DNA of 64,000 bases from DATBAX01 sp963762965 (lineage in GTDB: Bacteria; Acidobacteriota; Terriglobia; Terriglobales; Acidobacteriaceae), in assembly GCA_963762965.1 (NCBI GenBank), contig CAVXME010000006.1, forward strand, positions 1 to 64,000, in the 5' to 3' direction. The notes under the pieces are model-generated. The model was not told the origin of the DNA. It saw only the letters and a program-made list of their open reading frames with translations, and ran no database searches. A program made the position numbers and the translations under genes. Of this stretch, positions 17,205 through 24,994 are shown in pieces. Every line of letters starts with the position of its first letter. Positions within the stretch are counted from its first letter, which is position 1.

Positions 17205-17605
17205 ATACAGCTCTCGCAAACCCAGCGGAAATGATTGCGCAAGGCGCTCCCCGCGTTATACACAATGACGCGGAACTGGAAGCGTATACCAACGCTCTTT
17301 TCCGACTCACCGCGCTGGAAAGCCCCTCCAGTTCTGAAGTGGAAGCAATCGAACTCCTGACCTTGCTAGTGGAACGCTACGAGCAGGAGCATTACTCTAT
17401 CCCTGCGGCGGACCCGGCCGCGATTGTGCGGTTTCTCATTGATCAGCAAGACCTCACGCAACGTGACCTGATTCCTCAATTTGGTTCGGAGAGTGCGGTT
17501 TCTATGTTCCTGGCTGGGAAACGCAATCTGACCATCGAACAAGTGCGAAAATTAAGCACTCGGTTCAAGCTTCCCGCTGATGTTTTCATCCCAAAGCTAA
17601 GTTAG
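17201..17605 (+). CDS. higA: HigA-type antitoxin with C-terminal HTH
   Basis: The 134-residue product has an N-terminal helical part with alternating acidic residues (AIELLTLLVERYEQEH) and a C-terminal Xre-like helix-turn-helix (about 82-128, LTQRDLIPQFGSESAVSMF with GKRNLTIEQVRKLSTRF). This matches HigA antitoxins that neutralise HigB and repress their own operon. The ATG at 17201 overlaps the toxin stop (ATGA), and GGAGG lies 11 bases upstream, giving the antitoxin its own strong ribosome site. Its stop codon overlaps, on the opposite strand, the stop codon of the response-regulator gene. The palindrome at 16845 is its likely operator. Confidence 0.92.
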   Translation: MNTALANPAEMIAQGAPRVIHNDAELEAYTNALFRLTALESPSSSEVEAIELLTLLVERYEQEHYSIPAADPAAIVRFLIDQQDLTQRDLIPQFGSESAVSMFLAGKRNLTIEQVRKLSTRFKLPADVFIPKLS

Positions 17606-18426
17606 CCTGTCTCCAGCTCCGCCAAGAATCTGTACCCCACTCCCCGCACCGTCAGCAGGTGTTCAGGCTTCGCCGGATCGTCTTCGATATAGCGCCGCAG
17701 GCGCACAATGAAATTGTCGATGGCGCGGGTGTCCGTATCCTCGTGCAGGTTCCAAACCTCTTCCAGAATCGACTTCCGCGAAACGATCTTGCCCCGGCTG
17801 CGAATCAGATAACGCAGCAACTCCGCCTCCATGAGCGTGAGGTGAATCGTGTTTCCATTCACCTGCAATTCCAGTTTGCCGAAGTCAATCGTCCGTCCGC
17901 GAAACGAAAACGCGTCGTATTCCGTGACCTCGGAATCGGCGGCTTCCGGGCCCGCGCTGGCAGGTTTCGCTCGATCCTGCCATGAGTCCGATGCCGCGCT
18001 CATCCGCATCCATTCCCGGCGTCGCAATAATCCCTGCAACCGGGCCAGAAGAATCGCCAGCTCGAACGGCTTGGGCAAGTAGTCGTCGGCGCCCGAGGCA
18101 AATCCTTTCAGCACATCCTCGGGACGGCCCCGCGCCGTAAGCATCAGCACCGGGATAAACTGCTTGGCGGCGCGCAACTCCGCCGCCACCGCAAACCCAT
18201 CCTTGCCGGGAAGCATGACATCCAGCACCATGGCATCGAACTCCTCGCTGGGGCCGACTTTGAGATTGCCGTTCTCCGCTTCGGCCCGGTCAACTTTCCC
18301 CAGCAGAAGGTCCAGCGCGCTTTCCCCATCCCCCACCACCTGCACTGAATGCCCTTCCGCCTCGAGATTAAACCGCAGCCCCTTGGCTAGATGAGCTTCG
18401 TCTTCCACGATCAGGACGCGGCTCAT
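17602..18426 (-). CDS. OmpR-family response regulator
   Basis: This 274-residue protein has a receiver domain (1-about 140) with acidic pocket ED at 8-9, phosphoacceptor Asp69 in VLDVMLPGKDG, Thr in LMLTARG and Lys in YLPKPFE. The C-terminal winged helix (about 175-272) ends with IDNFIVRLRRYIEDDPAKP and TVRGVGYRF, as in OmpR/PhoB DNA-binding domains. The receiver has about 17 extra residues before Asp69 compared with the usual position near 52, and a long linker follows the receiver. The start ATG overlaps the TGA of the kinase gene (ATGA), so kinase and regulator are translated as a coupled pair, kinase first. The regulated genes are unknown. Confidence 0.92.
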   Translation of the reverse strand: MSRVLIVEDEAHLAKGLRFNLEAEGHSVQVVGDGESALDLLLGKVDRAEAENGNLKVGPSEEFDAMVLDVMLPGKDGFAVAAELRAAKQFIPVLMLTARGRPEDVLKGFASGADDYLPKPFELAILLARLQGLLRRREWMRMSAASDSWQDRAKPASAGPEAADSEVTEYDAFSFRGRTIDFGKLELQVNGNTIHLTLMEAELLRYLIRSRGKIVSRKSILEEVWNLHEDTDTRAIDNFIVRLRRYIEDDPAKPEHLLTVRGVGYRFLAELETG

Positions 18427-19340
18427 ACTTGGCTCTCCGGCGAACGGTCACGCGGCAGCTGTAGTGTCACCGTTGTCCCCTGGCCCTCGCCCGCGCTCTC
18501 TGCGGACACGCGGCCGCCATGTTTCTTGGCGATGGCGCGCACGATGAACAATCCCAGACCCGTGCCTTTGACATGTGCCAGCGAACGGTTGGGCACGCGG
18601 TAGAACCGCTTAAATATCCGTTTCAATTCCGCCGGAGGAATTCCGACGCCGTTATCGCGCACGTTTAATCGGACTTGCTTCTCATCCGGCGTGTCCACGG
18701 TTACCGAAATATCCACCTTCTCTCCCGAATATTTGATGGCATTGTCGAGCACGTTGGAAACCGCCGTTCGCAGCTCTTCCGCATCGCCGTTGACGTTCGC
18801 GCCCGTGCCGTTGCGCGAAACCTGCTCGTAGCGCAGGTTCTCGGGACGAAGATGATGTCCGGTACGAGCGGTGTCCACACACTCCTTCACCAGTTGTGCA
18901 AAGTCCAGCAGCGCATACCGAGATTTTCTGATTCCCGCTTCACCCGCCTTCAAAACTTGCTCGACCGTTCCCAGCAGCCGGTCGGTGTCGTCCAGCATGA
19001 GCCGATAAAACTCATGCCGCCGGGCTTCGTCCACATCGCGGCGTTCGAGAGTCTGAAGATAAAGGCGAATCGACGCAATCGGCGTCTTTAGCTCGTGCGT
19101 GACCGCATTGATAAAGCTGTCGTGCTGCTCGTTGCGCTTTATTTCACGCACCAGAAAAGTGGTGTTCAGGATGAGCCCGGCAGCGATCACTCCAAAAAAG
19201 ATCACGCCCAGAAAGACTTTTACATCCAGGCGCCAGTTCAGAATGATCCAGCCAAAGCCGACGGCCACAGCCAGTGCCGCTAGACACACTCCCAGCGAGA
19301 GGAAAGTAATGGTCGCCCGCCGCCGGCTGGTGATGCGCAT
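18423..19340 (-). CDS. Membrane sensor histidine kinase
   Basis: At 305 residues this is a compact kinase. Two membrane helices (about 10-34 and 41-63) are joined by a loop of only a few residues, so there is no real extracytoplasmic sensor domain; signal detection is probably in the membrane or through a partner. The HisKA domain has His82 in INAVTHELKTPIASIRLY. The catalytic domain has the N box DNAIKYSG, G1 VRDNGVGIP, F box and G2 GTGLGLFIV. It phosphorylates the response regulator encoded downstream with a 4-base overlap. The ATG at 19340 has no strong ribosome site. A dispersed repeat lies 31 bases upstream. Confidence 0.92.
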   Translation of the reverse strand: MRITSRRRATITFLSLGVCLAALAVAVGFGWIILNWRLDVKVFLGVIFFGVIAAGLILNTTFLVREIKRNEQHDSFINAVTHELKTPIASIRLYLQTLERRDVDEARRHEFYRLMLDDTDRLLGTVEQVLKAGEAGIRKSRYALLDFAQLVKECVDTARTGHHLRPENLRYEQVSRNGTGANVNGDAEELRTAVSNVLDNAIKYSGEKVDISVTVDTPDEKQVRLNVRDNGVGIPPAELKRIFKRFYRVPNRSLAHVKGTGLGLFIVRAIAKKHGGRVSAESAGEGQGTTVTLQLPRDRSPESQV

Positions 19341-19371
19341 GCGAGGATTCTACCGCGCAGCAAAGAATTTT

Positions 19372-19396
19372 GGGTGGAGCAGTCGCTTCAGCGCTG
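19372..19396. repeat. Partial copy of the GGGTGGAGCAG repeat family
   Basis: The words GGGTGGAGCAGTCGCTTCAG and GCGCTG match the copies at 28894, 33488 and 50734. This copy has only one arm and lies in the divergent promoter region between the kinase and the next plus-strand gene. Confidence 0.6.
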
Positions 19397-19453
19397 GCTA
19401 GAGCCATTGGTTCGTGGGCTCGGATGGGTTTAAGATTCACCTGAGGCTCTAAG

Positions 19454-19852
19454 ATGATCGCGAGAAGATCAATCCTGTCCGTCTTCTTACTCTTGTTTAG
19501 CGCGATATCATTTTCTCAGTGCGTCAGTGGAGAACCCGATCCTGTCAACACTCTCACCCGGCGGATTTTGGGACCAACCGGCAAAAGCGTCCCGAGAGTT
19601 GCAATTACTGTGCGTGACCCAGGCAAGAAAGTTCTATTCGAAACCCACTCAGATGCTCATGGAAAATTCACGATCCCTCGCCTTAAAGGCAACCCATTGC
19701 TTTATGACAAGCAGTATCGGGTAGAAGTCTTTGCACCTGGATTCCTTCGCTATCATTATGACCTCCTTCCTTCCGCCAGTTCGCACAGGGTTCAACAGCT
19801 GGTACTCGTTCCGTCATCGAAATCCAACGACATGAAGGTCATCACCGAGTAA
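19454..19852 (+). CDS. Small secreted protein with carboxypeptidase-regulatory-like fold
   Basis: The 132-residue product has a signal peptide (MIARRSILSVFLLLFSAISF, cleaved near SQC or SGE). The rest reads as one Ig-like beta domain: RRILGPTGKSVPRVAITVRD, then DAHGKFTIPRL and a YRVEVFAPGFLRYHY strand pair. This is the pattern of the carboxypeptidase-regulatory / SpaA-like fold found at the N-terminus of many acidobacterial receptors. A Cys at about 23 could make it a lipoprotein, but the lipobox is poor. The stop codon overlaps a possible start of the next gene (TAATG). Function unknown. Confidence 0.7.
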   Translation: MIARRSILSVFLLLFSAISFSQCVSGEPDPVNTLTRRILGPTGKSVPRVAITVRDPGKKVLFETHSDAHGKFTIPRLKGNPLLYDKQYRVEVFAPGFLRYHYDLLPSASSHRVQQLVLVPSSKSNDMKVITE

Positions 19853-19866
19853 TGAAGGGTTGCGAT

Positions 19867-21261
19867 ATGATTTTGAAGCAATACTATCTGGGCTGCCTGG
19901 CCCATGCCTCCTATCTGCTCGGAGACGAGGCCAGTTCGACCGCCATCATCGTCGATCCCCAGCGCGACATCCAACAATACCTCGCCGACGCCGAAAAACA
20001 CGGTCTACAGATCCGCCACGTTTTCCTCAGCCACTTCCATGCCGATTTCGTTGCCGGTCATCTGGAGTTGCGCGACCGATGCGGCGCGACCATCCATCTC
20101 GGCTCACGCGCCCAAGCGGAATACGCTTTCGTCCCCATGAAGGACGGCGACGCTCTCGACTTCCCCGGACTGCGCCTGCAAGTGCTGGAGACTCCCGGCC
20201 ATACCATCGAGTCGATCTCGATCCTGGTTTTCGATCTCGCGAAAAACTCGGCGAAACCTCACGCGGTCCTCACCGGCGACACGCTATTCATCGGCGACGT
20301 AGGCCGTCCCGACCTGCGCGCGTCGCTGGGCTGGAGCGCCAACGACCTCGGCTCCCACCTTTACGACTCGCTGCACAATAAACTTCTCAAGCTTCCCGAC
20401 GAAACTCTCGTCTACCCAGCTCACGGATCGGGATCGCTGTGCGGAAAGAATCTTTCCTCCGACACAGTCTCTCCACTCGGCGTTCAGCGGCGCATGAACT
20501 ATGCGTTGCAGCCGATGACGAAAGACGAATTCATTCGTCTGGTCACTGCCGACCAGCCCGATGCGCCTCCGTACTTCACCTACGATGCCATCCTCAACAC
20601 CCGCGAACACGCTACACTCGACACGAGTCTCGAGCAGGCTGTCCGTCCCATCGAACTCGATGAAGTGCTGCGGATGGGAGATGCTGGCGCGCAAATTCTC
20701 GACGTTCGCGATCCCGCTGAATACGCGAAGGGGCATCTCGCCGGCAGCATCAACATCGGGCTCGGTGGCCAATATGCCACCTGGGCCGGTACGGTTCTCG
20801 ACCGTGCCAAGCCCATCGTGATCGTCGCCGAGCCCGGACGCGAGACCGAAGCCGCGCTGCGCCTGGGCCGTATCGGTTTCGATCACGTTACCGGCTACCT
20901 GCAAGGAGGCATGGAAGCGCTCGCCGGGCGGCCCGACTTGGTGTGGCCGACCGAACGCATCAGCGCCCCGGCGGTGGCGGAGGAACTGGCAAGCCCCGGT
21001 CCACCTTTGTTACTTGATATTAGGAATCCGCGCGAGTGGGCGGCCAAACACGTTGACGGCAGCCTGAACATCCCGCTCAACCACCTGCAAGAGCGCATCG
21101 CCGAAATCCCACGCGACCGCCGCATTGCCGTCCATTGCGCAGGCGGCTACCGCTCGTCGATCGCAGCCAGCATTCTGCAACGGTACGGGATCACCAATCT
21201 AGCCGAGATGGCCGGCGGCCTCGCCGCCTGGGAAGCCGCCCAACTGCCTGTGGTTTCGTAG
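19867..21261 (+). CDS. Metallo-beta-lactamase-fold hydrolase with two rhodanese domains
   Basis: I choose ATG 19867 because GAAGGG lies 7 bases upstream and family members start at ILKQYYLGCLAHASYLL; an ATG at 19852 overlaps the previous stop and would add 5 residues. The 464-residue protein has an MBL domain (about 1-240) with SHFHADFVAGH, ETPGHTIES, LTGDTLFIGD and YPAHGSGSLCG, as in persulfide dioxygenases (ETHE1-like). Two rhodanese domains follow (about 255-350 and 365-460). The second has active-site Cys in HCAGGYRSS; the first has no Cys at that place (IVAEPGRETEA) and is probably inactive. A role in sulfide or persulfide oxidation is likely. Predicted cytoplasmic. Confidence 0.88.
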   Translation: MILKQYYLGCLAHASYLLGDEASSTAIIVDPQRDIQQYLADAEKHGLQIRHVFLSHFHADFVAGHLELRDRCGATIHLGSRAQAEYAFVPMKDGDALDFPGLRLQVLETPGHTIESISILVFDLAKNSAKPHAVLTGDTLFIGDVGRPDLRASLGWSANDLGSHLYDSLHNKLLKLPDETLVYPAHGSGSLCGKNLSSDTVSPLGVQRRMNYALQPMTKDEFIRLVTADQPDAPPYFTYDAILNTREHATLDTSLEQAVRPIELDEVLRMGDAGAQILDVRDPAEYAKGHLAGSINIGLGGQYATWAGTVLDRAKPIVIVAEPGRETEAALRLGRIGFDHVTGYLQGGMEALAGRPDLVWPTERISAPAVAEELASPGPPLLLDIRNPREWAAKHVDGSLNIPLNHLQERIAEIPRDRRIAVHCAGGYRSSIAASILQRYGITNLAEMAGGLAAWEAAQLPVVS

Positions 21262-21311
21262 AGTCGGGAGCATCAGGAAAAATCATCGCCGCGTGCGAAG
21301 GGACACCAATC

Positions 21312-21986
21312 TCACTGGCTGGACGCACTCAATTTACAGGCGGTCTGAGCGAACACAGCGTCTGTCCAATTTTTCTGCGAGACATGGCCGACAAAATTCT
21401 TCTTGGTTTGCCCAACCACGCGAGTGCCGCTCTGGCCGCCTTGTTGTACCTCTTTGAAAGTCAGGATCACCCGCTCCCCACCAGCTCCGACGAGCGCGCC
21501 GAGGTGCCGCTTCTTGCTGGCTTCGATTTCTTTGTTGGTATTTTTGTGGATATTGAAATCCAGACTCTCGAGCGCGGAAACTGCCGCGCGCCTGACCATC
21601 TCAGGAGAAGCCGCAAAGAACCGCGCCTCCGCGCCTTTCTGTCCCCCGGATTTGTATTCCGCATCCGAGCAACCCGCCATCGGAGCCGGTTCCGCTGGGC
21701 CGGCATGCACATTGCTGGATGAACCCGATGGCGTGATCGACGGCGCAACTGGCGCCGCAACCGGCGAAGAATTCGGTTCGGGAACAGTAGACGCTGTCGC
21801 GGCCGCCGCATCGCTCTCCGTCAATGCGCGCCGCTTGGCATCGTACTCATCCTTGGTCAATAGCCCGGCCTGGTAGGCGTTGTCGAGTGCAGCCAGTTGC
21901 TCGGCTTTGTCGCTGGTATGTTTGCAGGCAGTCGACGTTACTAACGCCACCGCCAGCAACCCGGTCAGGAATCGACTCATGACCAT
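21312..21986 (-). CDS. Lipoprotein with SHOCT-like motif and unknown C-terminal domain
   Basis: From ATG 21986 the product has 224 residues. A lipoprotein signal ends at Cys21 (VTSTAC). Residues 31-55 are a SHOCT-like helix pair (LAALDNAYQAGLLTKDEYDA), nearly identical to the repeats of the neighbouring lipoprotein. A Pro/Ser/Ala linker (56-100) leads to a folded domain of about 110 residues (ARFFAASPEMVRRAAVSALESL ... GERVILTFKEVQQ) that I do not recognise but which resembles small alpha/beta lipoprotein domains. The ATG overlaps the TGA of the upstream lipoprotein gene (TGATG), so the two are coupled. An in-frame ATG at 21980 is possible. Confidence 0.78.
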   Translation of the reverse strand: MVMSRFLTGLLAVALVTSTACKHTSDKAEQLAALDNAYQAGLLTKDEYDAKRRALTESDAAAATASTVPEPNSSPVAAPVAPSITPSGSSSNVHAGPAEPAPMAGCSDAEYKSGGQKGAEARFFAASPEMVRRAAVSALESLDFNIHKNTNKEIEASKKRHLGALVGAGGERVILTFKEVQQGGQSGTRVVGQTKKNFVGHVSQKNWTDAVFAQTACKLSASSQ

Positions 21987-23788
21987 CAATAGTCGACTCC
22001 CTTCCAGTAATTTGGCGCGCTCACGTATTCGTACTTGTCGGGATTGTTCTGTACCAACGCCGCAGCGTCATCACTCCACATGGTGGCGTGAGCATTGTTT
22101 CCCGTATCCGAGACGACCGCATAACCTAGCTGATAATTTTCGAATTCCTGGCTGCGCTTGTCATTGTTGTCCCAGTGTTCATAGACGCTGCTGTTTTGAA
22201 TATCGTTGCGCTCATGCGCCGCCGCAGCCTGGTTCGCGGCAGCTCTGCCGATGGCATGAATTTGCGCGATGGCTGGCGCCGAAATCCTCGCCGATTGCGC
22301 GTTGACCACGCTCATATTCACGTTGAAGCTTTGCAGAATGGCGCCCAACGTGGCCCGTTCCCCGGCCGCCACTTGCACCGGAGCCATCGTGGTATACGCC
22401 TCGCTAAGCCATCCGCCGAAGCGGCCGGGAGGGCTGGCGCAATAAATCCCATTGAATTCCTTTTGACCCTTCCCGTCATTCATGTTGGCGGTTCCGGTCA
22501 TGCGCACACAGCGCTCTTGAGCGGATCCTTGCACAGGAGTCACGCTGGCAAAGTTGTAGGAAGCCTGCGGCAATCCGGCTTTGCTCCGCACATTCTGGAT
22601 CATATAAACGAAGGTCTTCGCCAAATCCCCGCCGTAAGGATAGTAAGTCGCCCTGGCATACGCCGTGTTGCGTAGACCGCCATTCCGCAGCGTCTGCATG
22701 GTCTGCTGCACGTTGCGATTGTTGGTGTCGTAGGTCAGAAAAGTGATATCCAGTTCGGCGGACTCACCGTTCGGGCCCGCCGCAACGATGGTTCCCATAC
22801 TGCTCATGTTGGGTACGATGTTCCAGCCGTCGGGCAGACCGACGCTCGCCGAACGGTCCTGTAGCGTAATCGTCCGCAGTGGCGCGGGTCCGCTCGATGA
22901 TGCAGCCGCTCCCGAACTCTTACCCGCTGCCAGCGGATGCCACGCAGCAAAGAGAGTCTTCATCATGGGACTCAGCGTTTTCGGAAATCGCGACGCATCG
23001 TCAGAGACCAGGCCGGCCTCGACGTGATCACTGGTGGCCTTGGCAGCGATGATGAGTCCATCAATTGGACCGCCTCCCTGATTTTTCCGGTTGACGCTGA
23101 AGAACGCGGCGACCGATTGTGTGCCCCGCACCTGAAAGAGTTTCCCAACCTGCGGCCGATCACCTAGCTGCTCATGCAACGACCGCAGAATCGCGCCCAT
23201 CGCACCGGCCTCTGTCGTTTGCCCGATTACCTGTCCATAGACGATCTTGCCTCCTTGTGAAGCATCGATGGTCTTCATCCCGCCCGGCGCGGAAAAAGAT
23301 TTGCCAATCGACGGCGCGTTCGAAACATTTGCGTCTGAAACATTAACCACCGGCTGAGGCGCAACCGCGACAGAAGCACTCGGCTCTGCACCGGCATCGG
23401 CCGGCACCGAAGGAAGTACCGTGGAGTTGTCAGACAGCAGCGCAGCCTTCCGGGCAAGATACTCGTCCTGGGTGAACACGCCGGCTTTGCGCGCGCTCTC
23501 GAGCGATGCCAGCGCGCTGCCTTTGGCAATCAACCGCGCCTTCGTAGCCTGGTAATCCGCCGGGGTCACGGCGCCGGTCGCCAAAGCTTTGTCTAATGCA
23601 TCCAGTGCCTCTCTCTGCGATTCGAGGCCGGCCTTCTTGGCTTCATACTCGTCTTTATTCAGAACTCCAGCCCGATACGCCCGATCCAGCGCAGCCAGGT
23701 CTTTGGATTCCCGTGATCGCGAGCATCCGCTTCCGCAAAAACCGAGCAGCACAACCACCACGAAGAGCCACGCCACCGCATTCCTCAT
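21986..23788 (-). CDS. Large lipoprotein with three SHOCT-like repeats
   Basis: This 600-residue protein has a lipoprotein signal with Cys22 (FCGSGC). Three SHOCT-like repeats follow at 31-55, 62-87 and 93-118, each with the pattern L..LD.A...G..T.DEY.A.KA.L. SHOCT motifs are short oligomerisation helices found at protein ends. After a linker, residues about 165-300 and 305-470 look like two alpha/beta domains (RTITLQDRSASVGLPDGWNI begins the second). The last 110 residues (ARISAPAIAQIHAIGRAAAN ... NNPDKYEYVSAPNYW) are Asn/Tyr-rich. The translation product is exported and lipid-anchored. Function unknown. It is first in a two-gene coupled unit. Confidence 0.8.
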   Translation of the reverse strand: MRNAVAWLFVVVVLLGFCGSGCSRSRESKDLAALDRAYRAGVLNKDEYEAKKAGLESQREALDALDKALATGAVTPADYQATKARLIAKGSALASLESARKAGVFTQDEYLARKAALLSDNSTVLPSVPADAGAEPSASVAVAPQPVVNVSDANVSNAPSIGKSFSAPGGMKTIDASQGGKIVYGQVIGQTTEAGAMGAILRSLHEQLGDRPQVGKLFQVRGTQSVAAFFSVNRKNQGGGPIDGLIIAAKATSDHVEAGLVSDDASRFPKTLSPMMKTLFAAWHPLAAGKSSGAAASSSGPAPLRTITLQDRSASVGLPDGWNIVPNMSSMGTIVAAGPNGESAELDITFLTYDTNNRNVQQTMQTLRNGGLRNTAYARATYYPYGGDLAKTFVYMIQNVRSKAGLPQASYNFASVTPVQGSAQERCVRMTGTANMNDGKGQKEFNGIYCASPPGRFGGWLSEAYTTMAPVQVAAGERATLGAILQSFNVNMSVVNAQSARISAPAIAQIHAIGRAAANQAAAAHERNDIQNSSVYEHWDNNDKRSQEFENYQLGYAVVSDTGNNAHATMWSDDAAALVQNNPDKYEYVSAPNYWKGVDY

Positions 23789-24085
23789 GTTTCACCCACA
23801 TGCCCGGCAGGACCGCCGGCAACCCGGAGAATATACGGTTGTTGGCTGGAAATCGCAATGACACCAACAGGCTGGTTGGTTGTGTTATCGCGTCACAGCA
23901 ACAATCCTCAGTTGCTTGTCCGAGACTCGAGGGCGAATATGAGGCTCTTGACCCAGAGCAAATCGAATGCGATCAGATCATCGTGTCCGTCGATGATGCT
24001 CGCCGCCGCCTAAACCGCCGAGGTCAATCACAACCGCGATAATCAGGATCAGCACATTGATTCCCACGATCGGCAGCGCAGGCCA

Positions 24086-24658
24086 TCAGAGAAGGTAGGG
24101 CACCAGGGCGGCAGTCTGCCGGGCATAAGTGGCATACGTCTCGCCGAACTGTGAACGCATCCACTGTTCCTCCATACGGAGCTTAACCAAGAACACGAGA
24201 AAGATAAGGACGAAGACGATGAACCCGCGCACCTGGGAAATTGCAATCGCCATGCCAAGAAACCCGGTCAGAATGCCGGTGTAGATGGGGTGACGGACTA
24301 CGGCGTAGGGCCCGGTGGTGATCAGCTCGTGGCCCTGTTTAATGGTGACGGAGCGGCTCCAGTTCCTGCCGAGGTGCGCGCGCGCCCAGACGGCGAAGAG
24401 AAGGCCCGCAACGGTCATGGCGGCTCCCAGCCAGAATGGCCAATAACCCTGCGGCCAGAGCTGGACGTAAAGCCAGGGCAGCGGGATGCGAGGTATCGAG
24501 AGTAAAACCATCGCGATCAGAAAGATGAGGACGCGGAAGATGCGCGAGGCTGCGGACTCAAGACGCTGGGTGGCTTTGGTATCGACGGCTTTGATTTGCC
24601 AGTAGACAAGGAAAGCGATCCAGACCACGGGAAAGAACGATTCGTAGAACCAAAGCAT
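24086..24658 (-). CDS. Isoprenylcysteine carboxyl methyltransferase-like membrane protein
   Basis: The 190-residue product has about five membrane helices. It carries the ICMT/PEMT signature: FAVWARAHLGRNWS, then ITTGPYAVVRHPIYTGIL and, near the end, EEQWMRSQFGETYATYARQT. Bacterial members of this family methylate small molecules or lipids with S-adenosylmethionine at the membrane; the true substrate is usually unknown. The start ATG at 24658 is preceded by a weak GAGG. It stands alone, with gaps of about 300 bases on both sides. Confidence 0.85.
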   Translation of the reverse strand: MLWFYESFFPVVWIAFLVYWQIKAVDTKATQRLESAASRIFRVLIFLIAMVLLSIPRIPLPWLYVQLWPQGYWPFWLGAAMTVAGLLFAVWARAHLGRNWSRSVTIKQGHELITTGPYAVVRHPIYTGILTGFLGMAIAISQVRGFIVFVLIFLVFLVKLRMEEQWMRSQFGETYATYARQTAALVPYLL

Positions 24659-24994
24659 GTTCGCCTCAGGGACCTAAAAGTACTATCTAGGCAATGCCGA
24701 CGCGCCGGATCCGGTTATCAACCCCACAGAGTTGGCGCCATTGGCGGCATTGTAGCAGCGCACCTCTGGCCCCGGGACGCGCCAGGTTCCTCCAGCAATT
24801 TCTTCCGGGCAAACTTCCGATTCAATTCCCGCAGACGCCGCAAGGCTAGCCTGCGGAATTCGCCCACCTTATGATGGAGCGATCATGCAAGAATACGTTC
24901 AAGCCTCGTGAATGACCGTCCGTAACTTGGCCGGCCAGAGCCCCTCGCCTACGCTTATCGGCGAGAGAAGAAACCACTGGGAAAGGCTGAGGCG
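24659..24994. other. 336-bp intergenic region
   Basis: This divergent gap lies between the methyltransferase-like gene and the beta-helix lipoprotein gene. It has GC content like its surroundings. I see no ORF with a ribosome site, no tRNA-like fold and no member of the dispersed repeat families. It should hold both promoters, but no clear boxes were found. Confidence 0.5.

Noticed and set aside
23978..24067. A 29-codon minus-strand frame encoding VGINVLILIIAVVIDLGG
   Set aside because: It resembles tiny hydrophobic proteins, but it has only a GTG start, no ribosome site and no neighbouring signals. Too weak to list as a gene.
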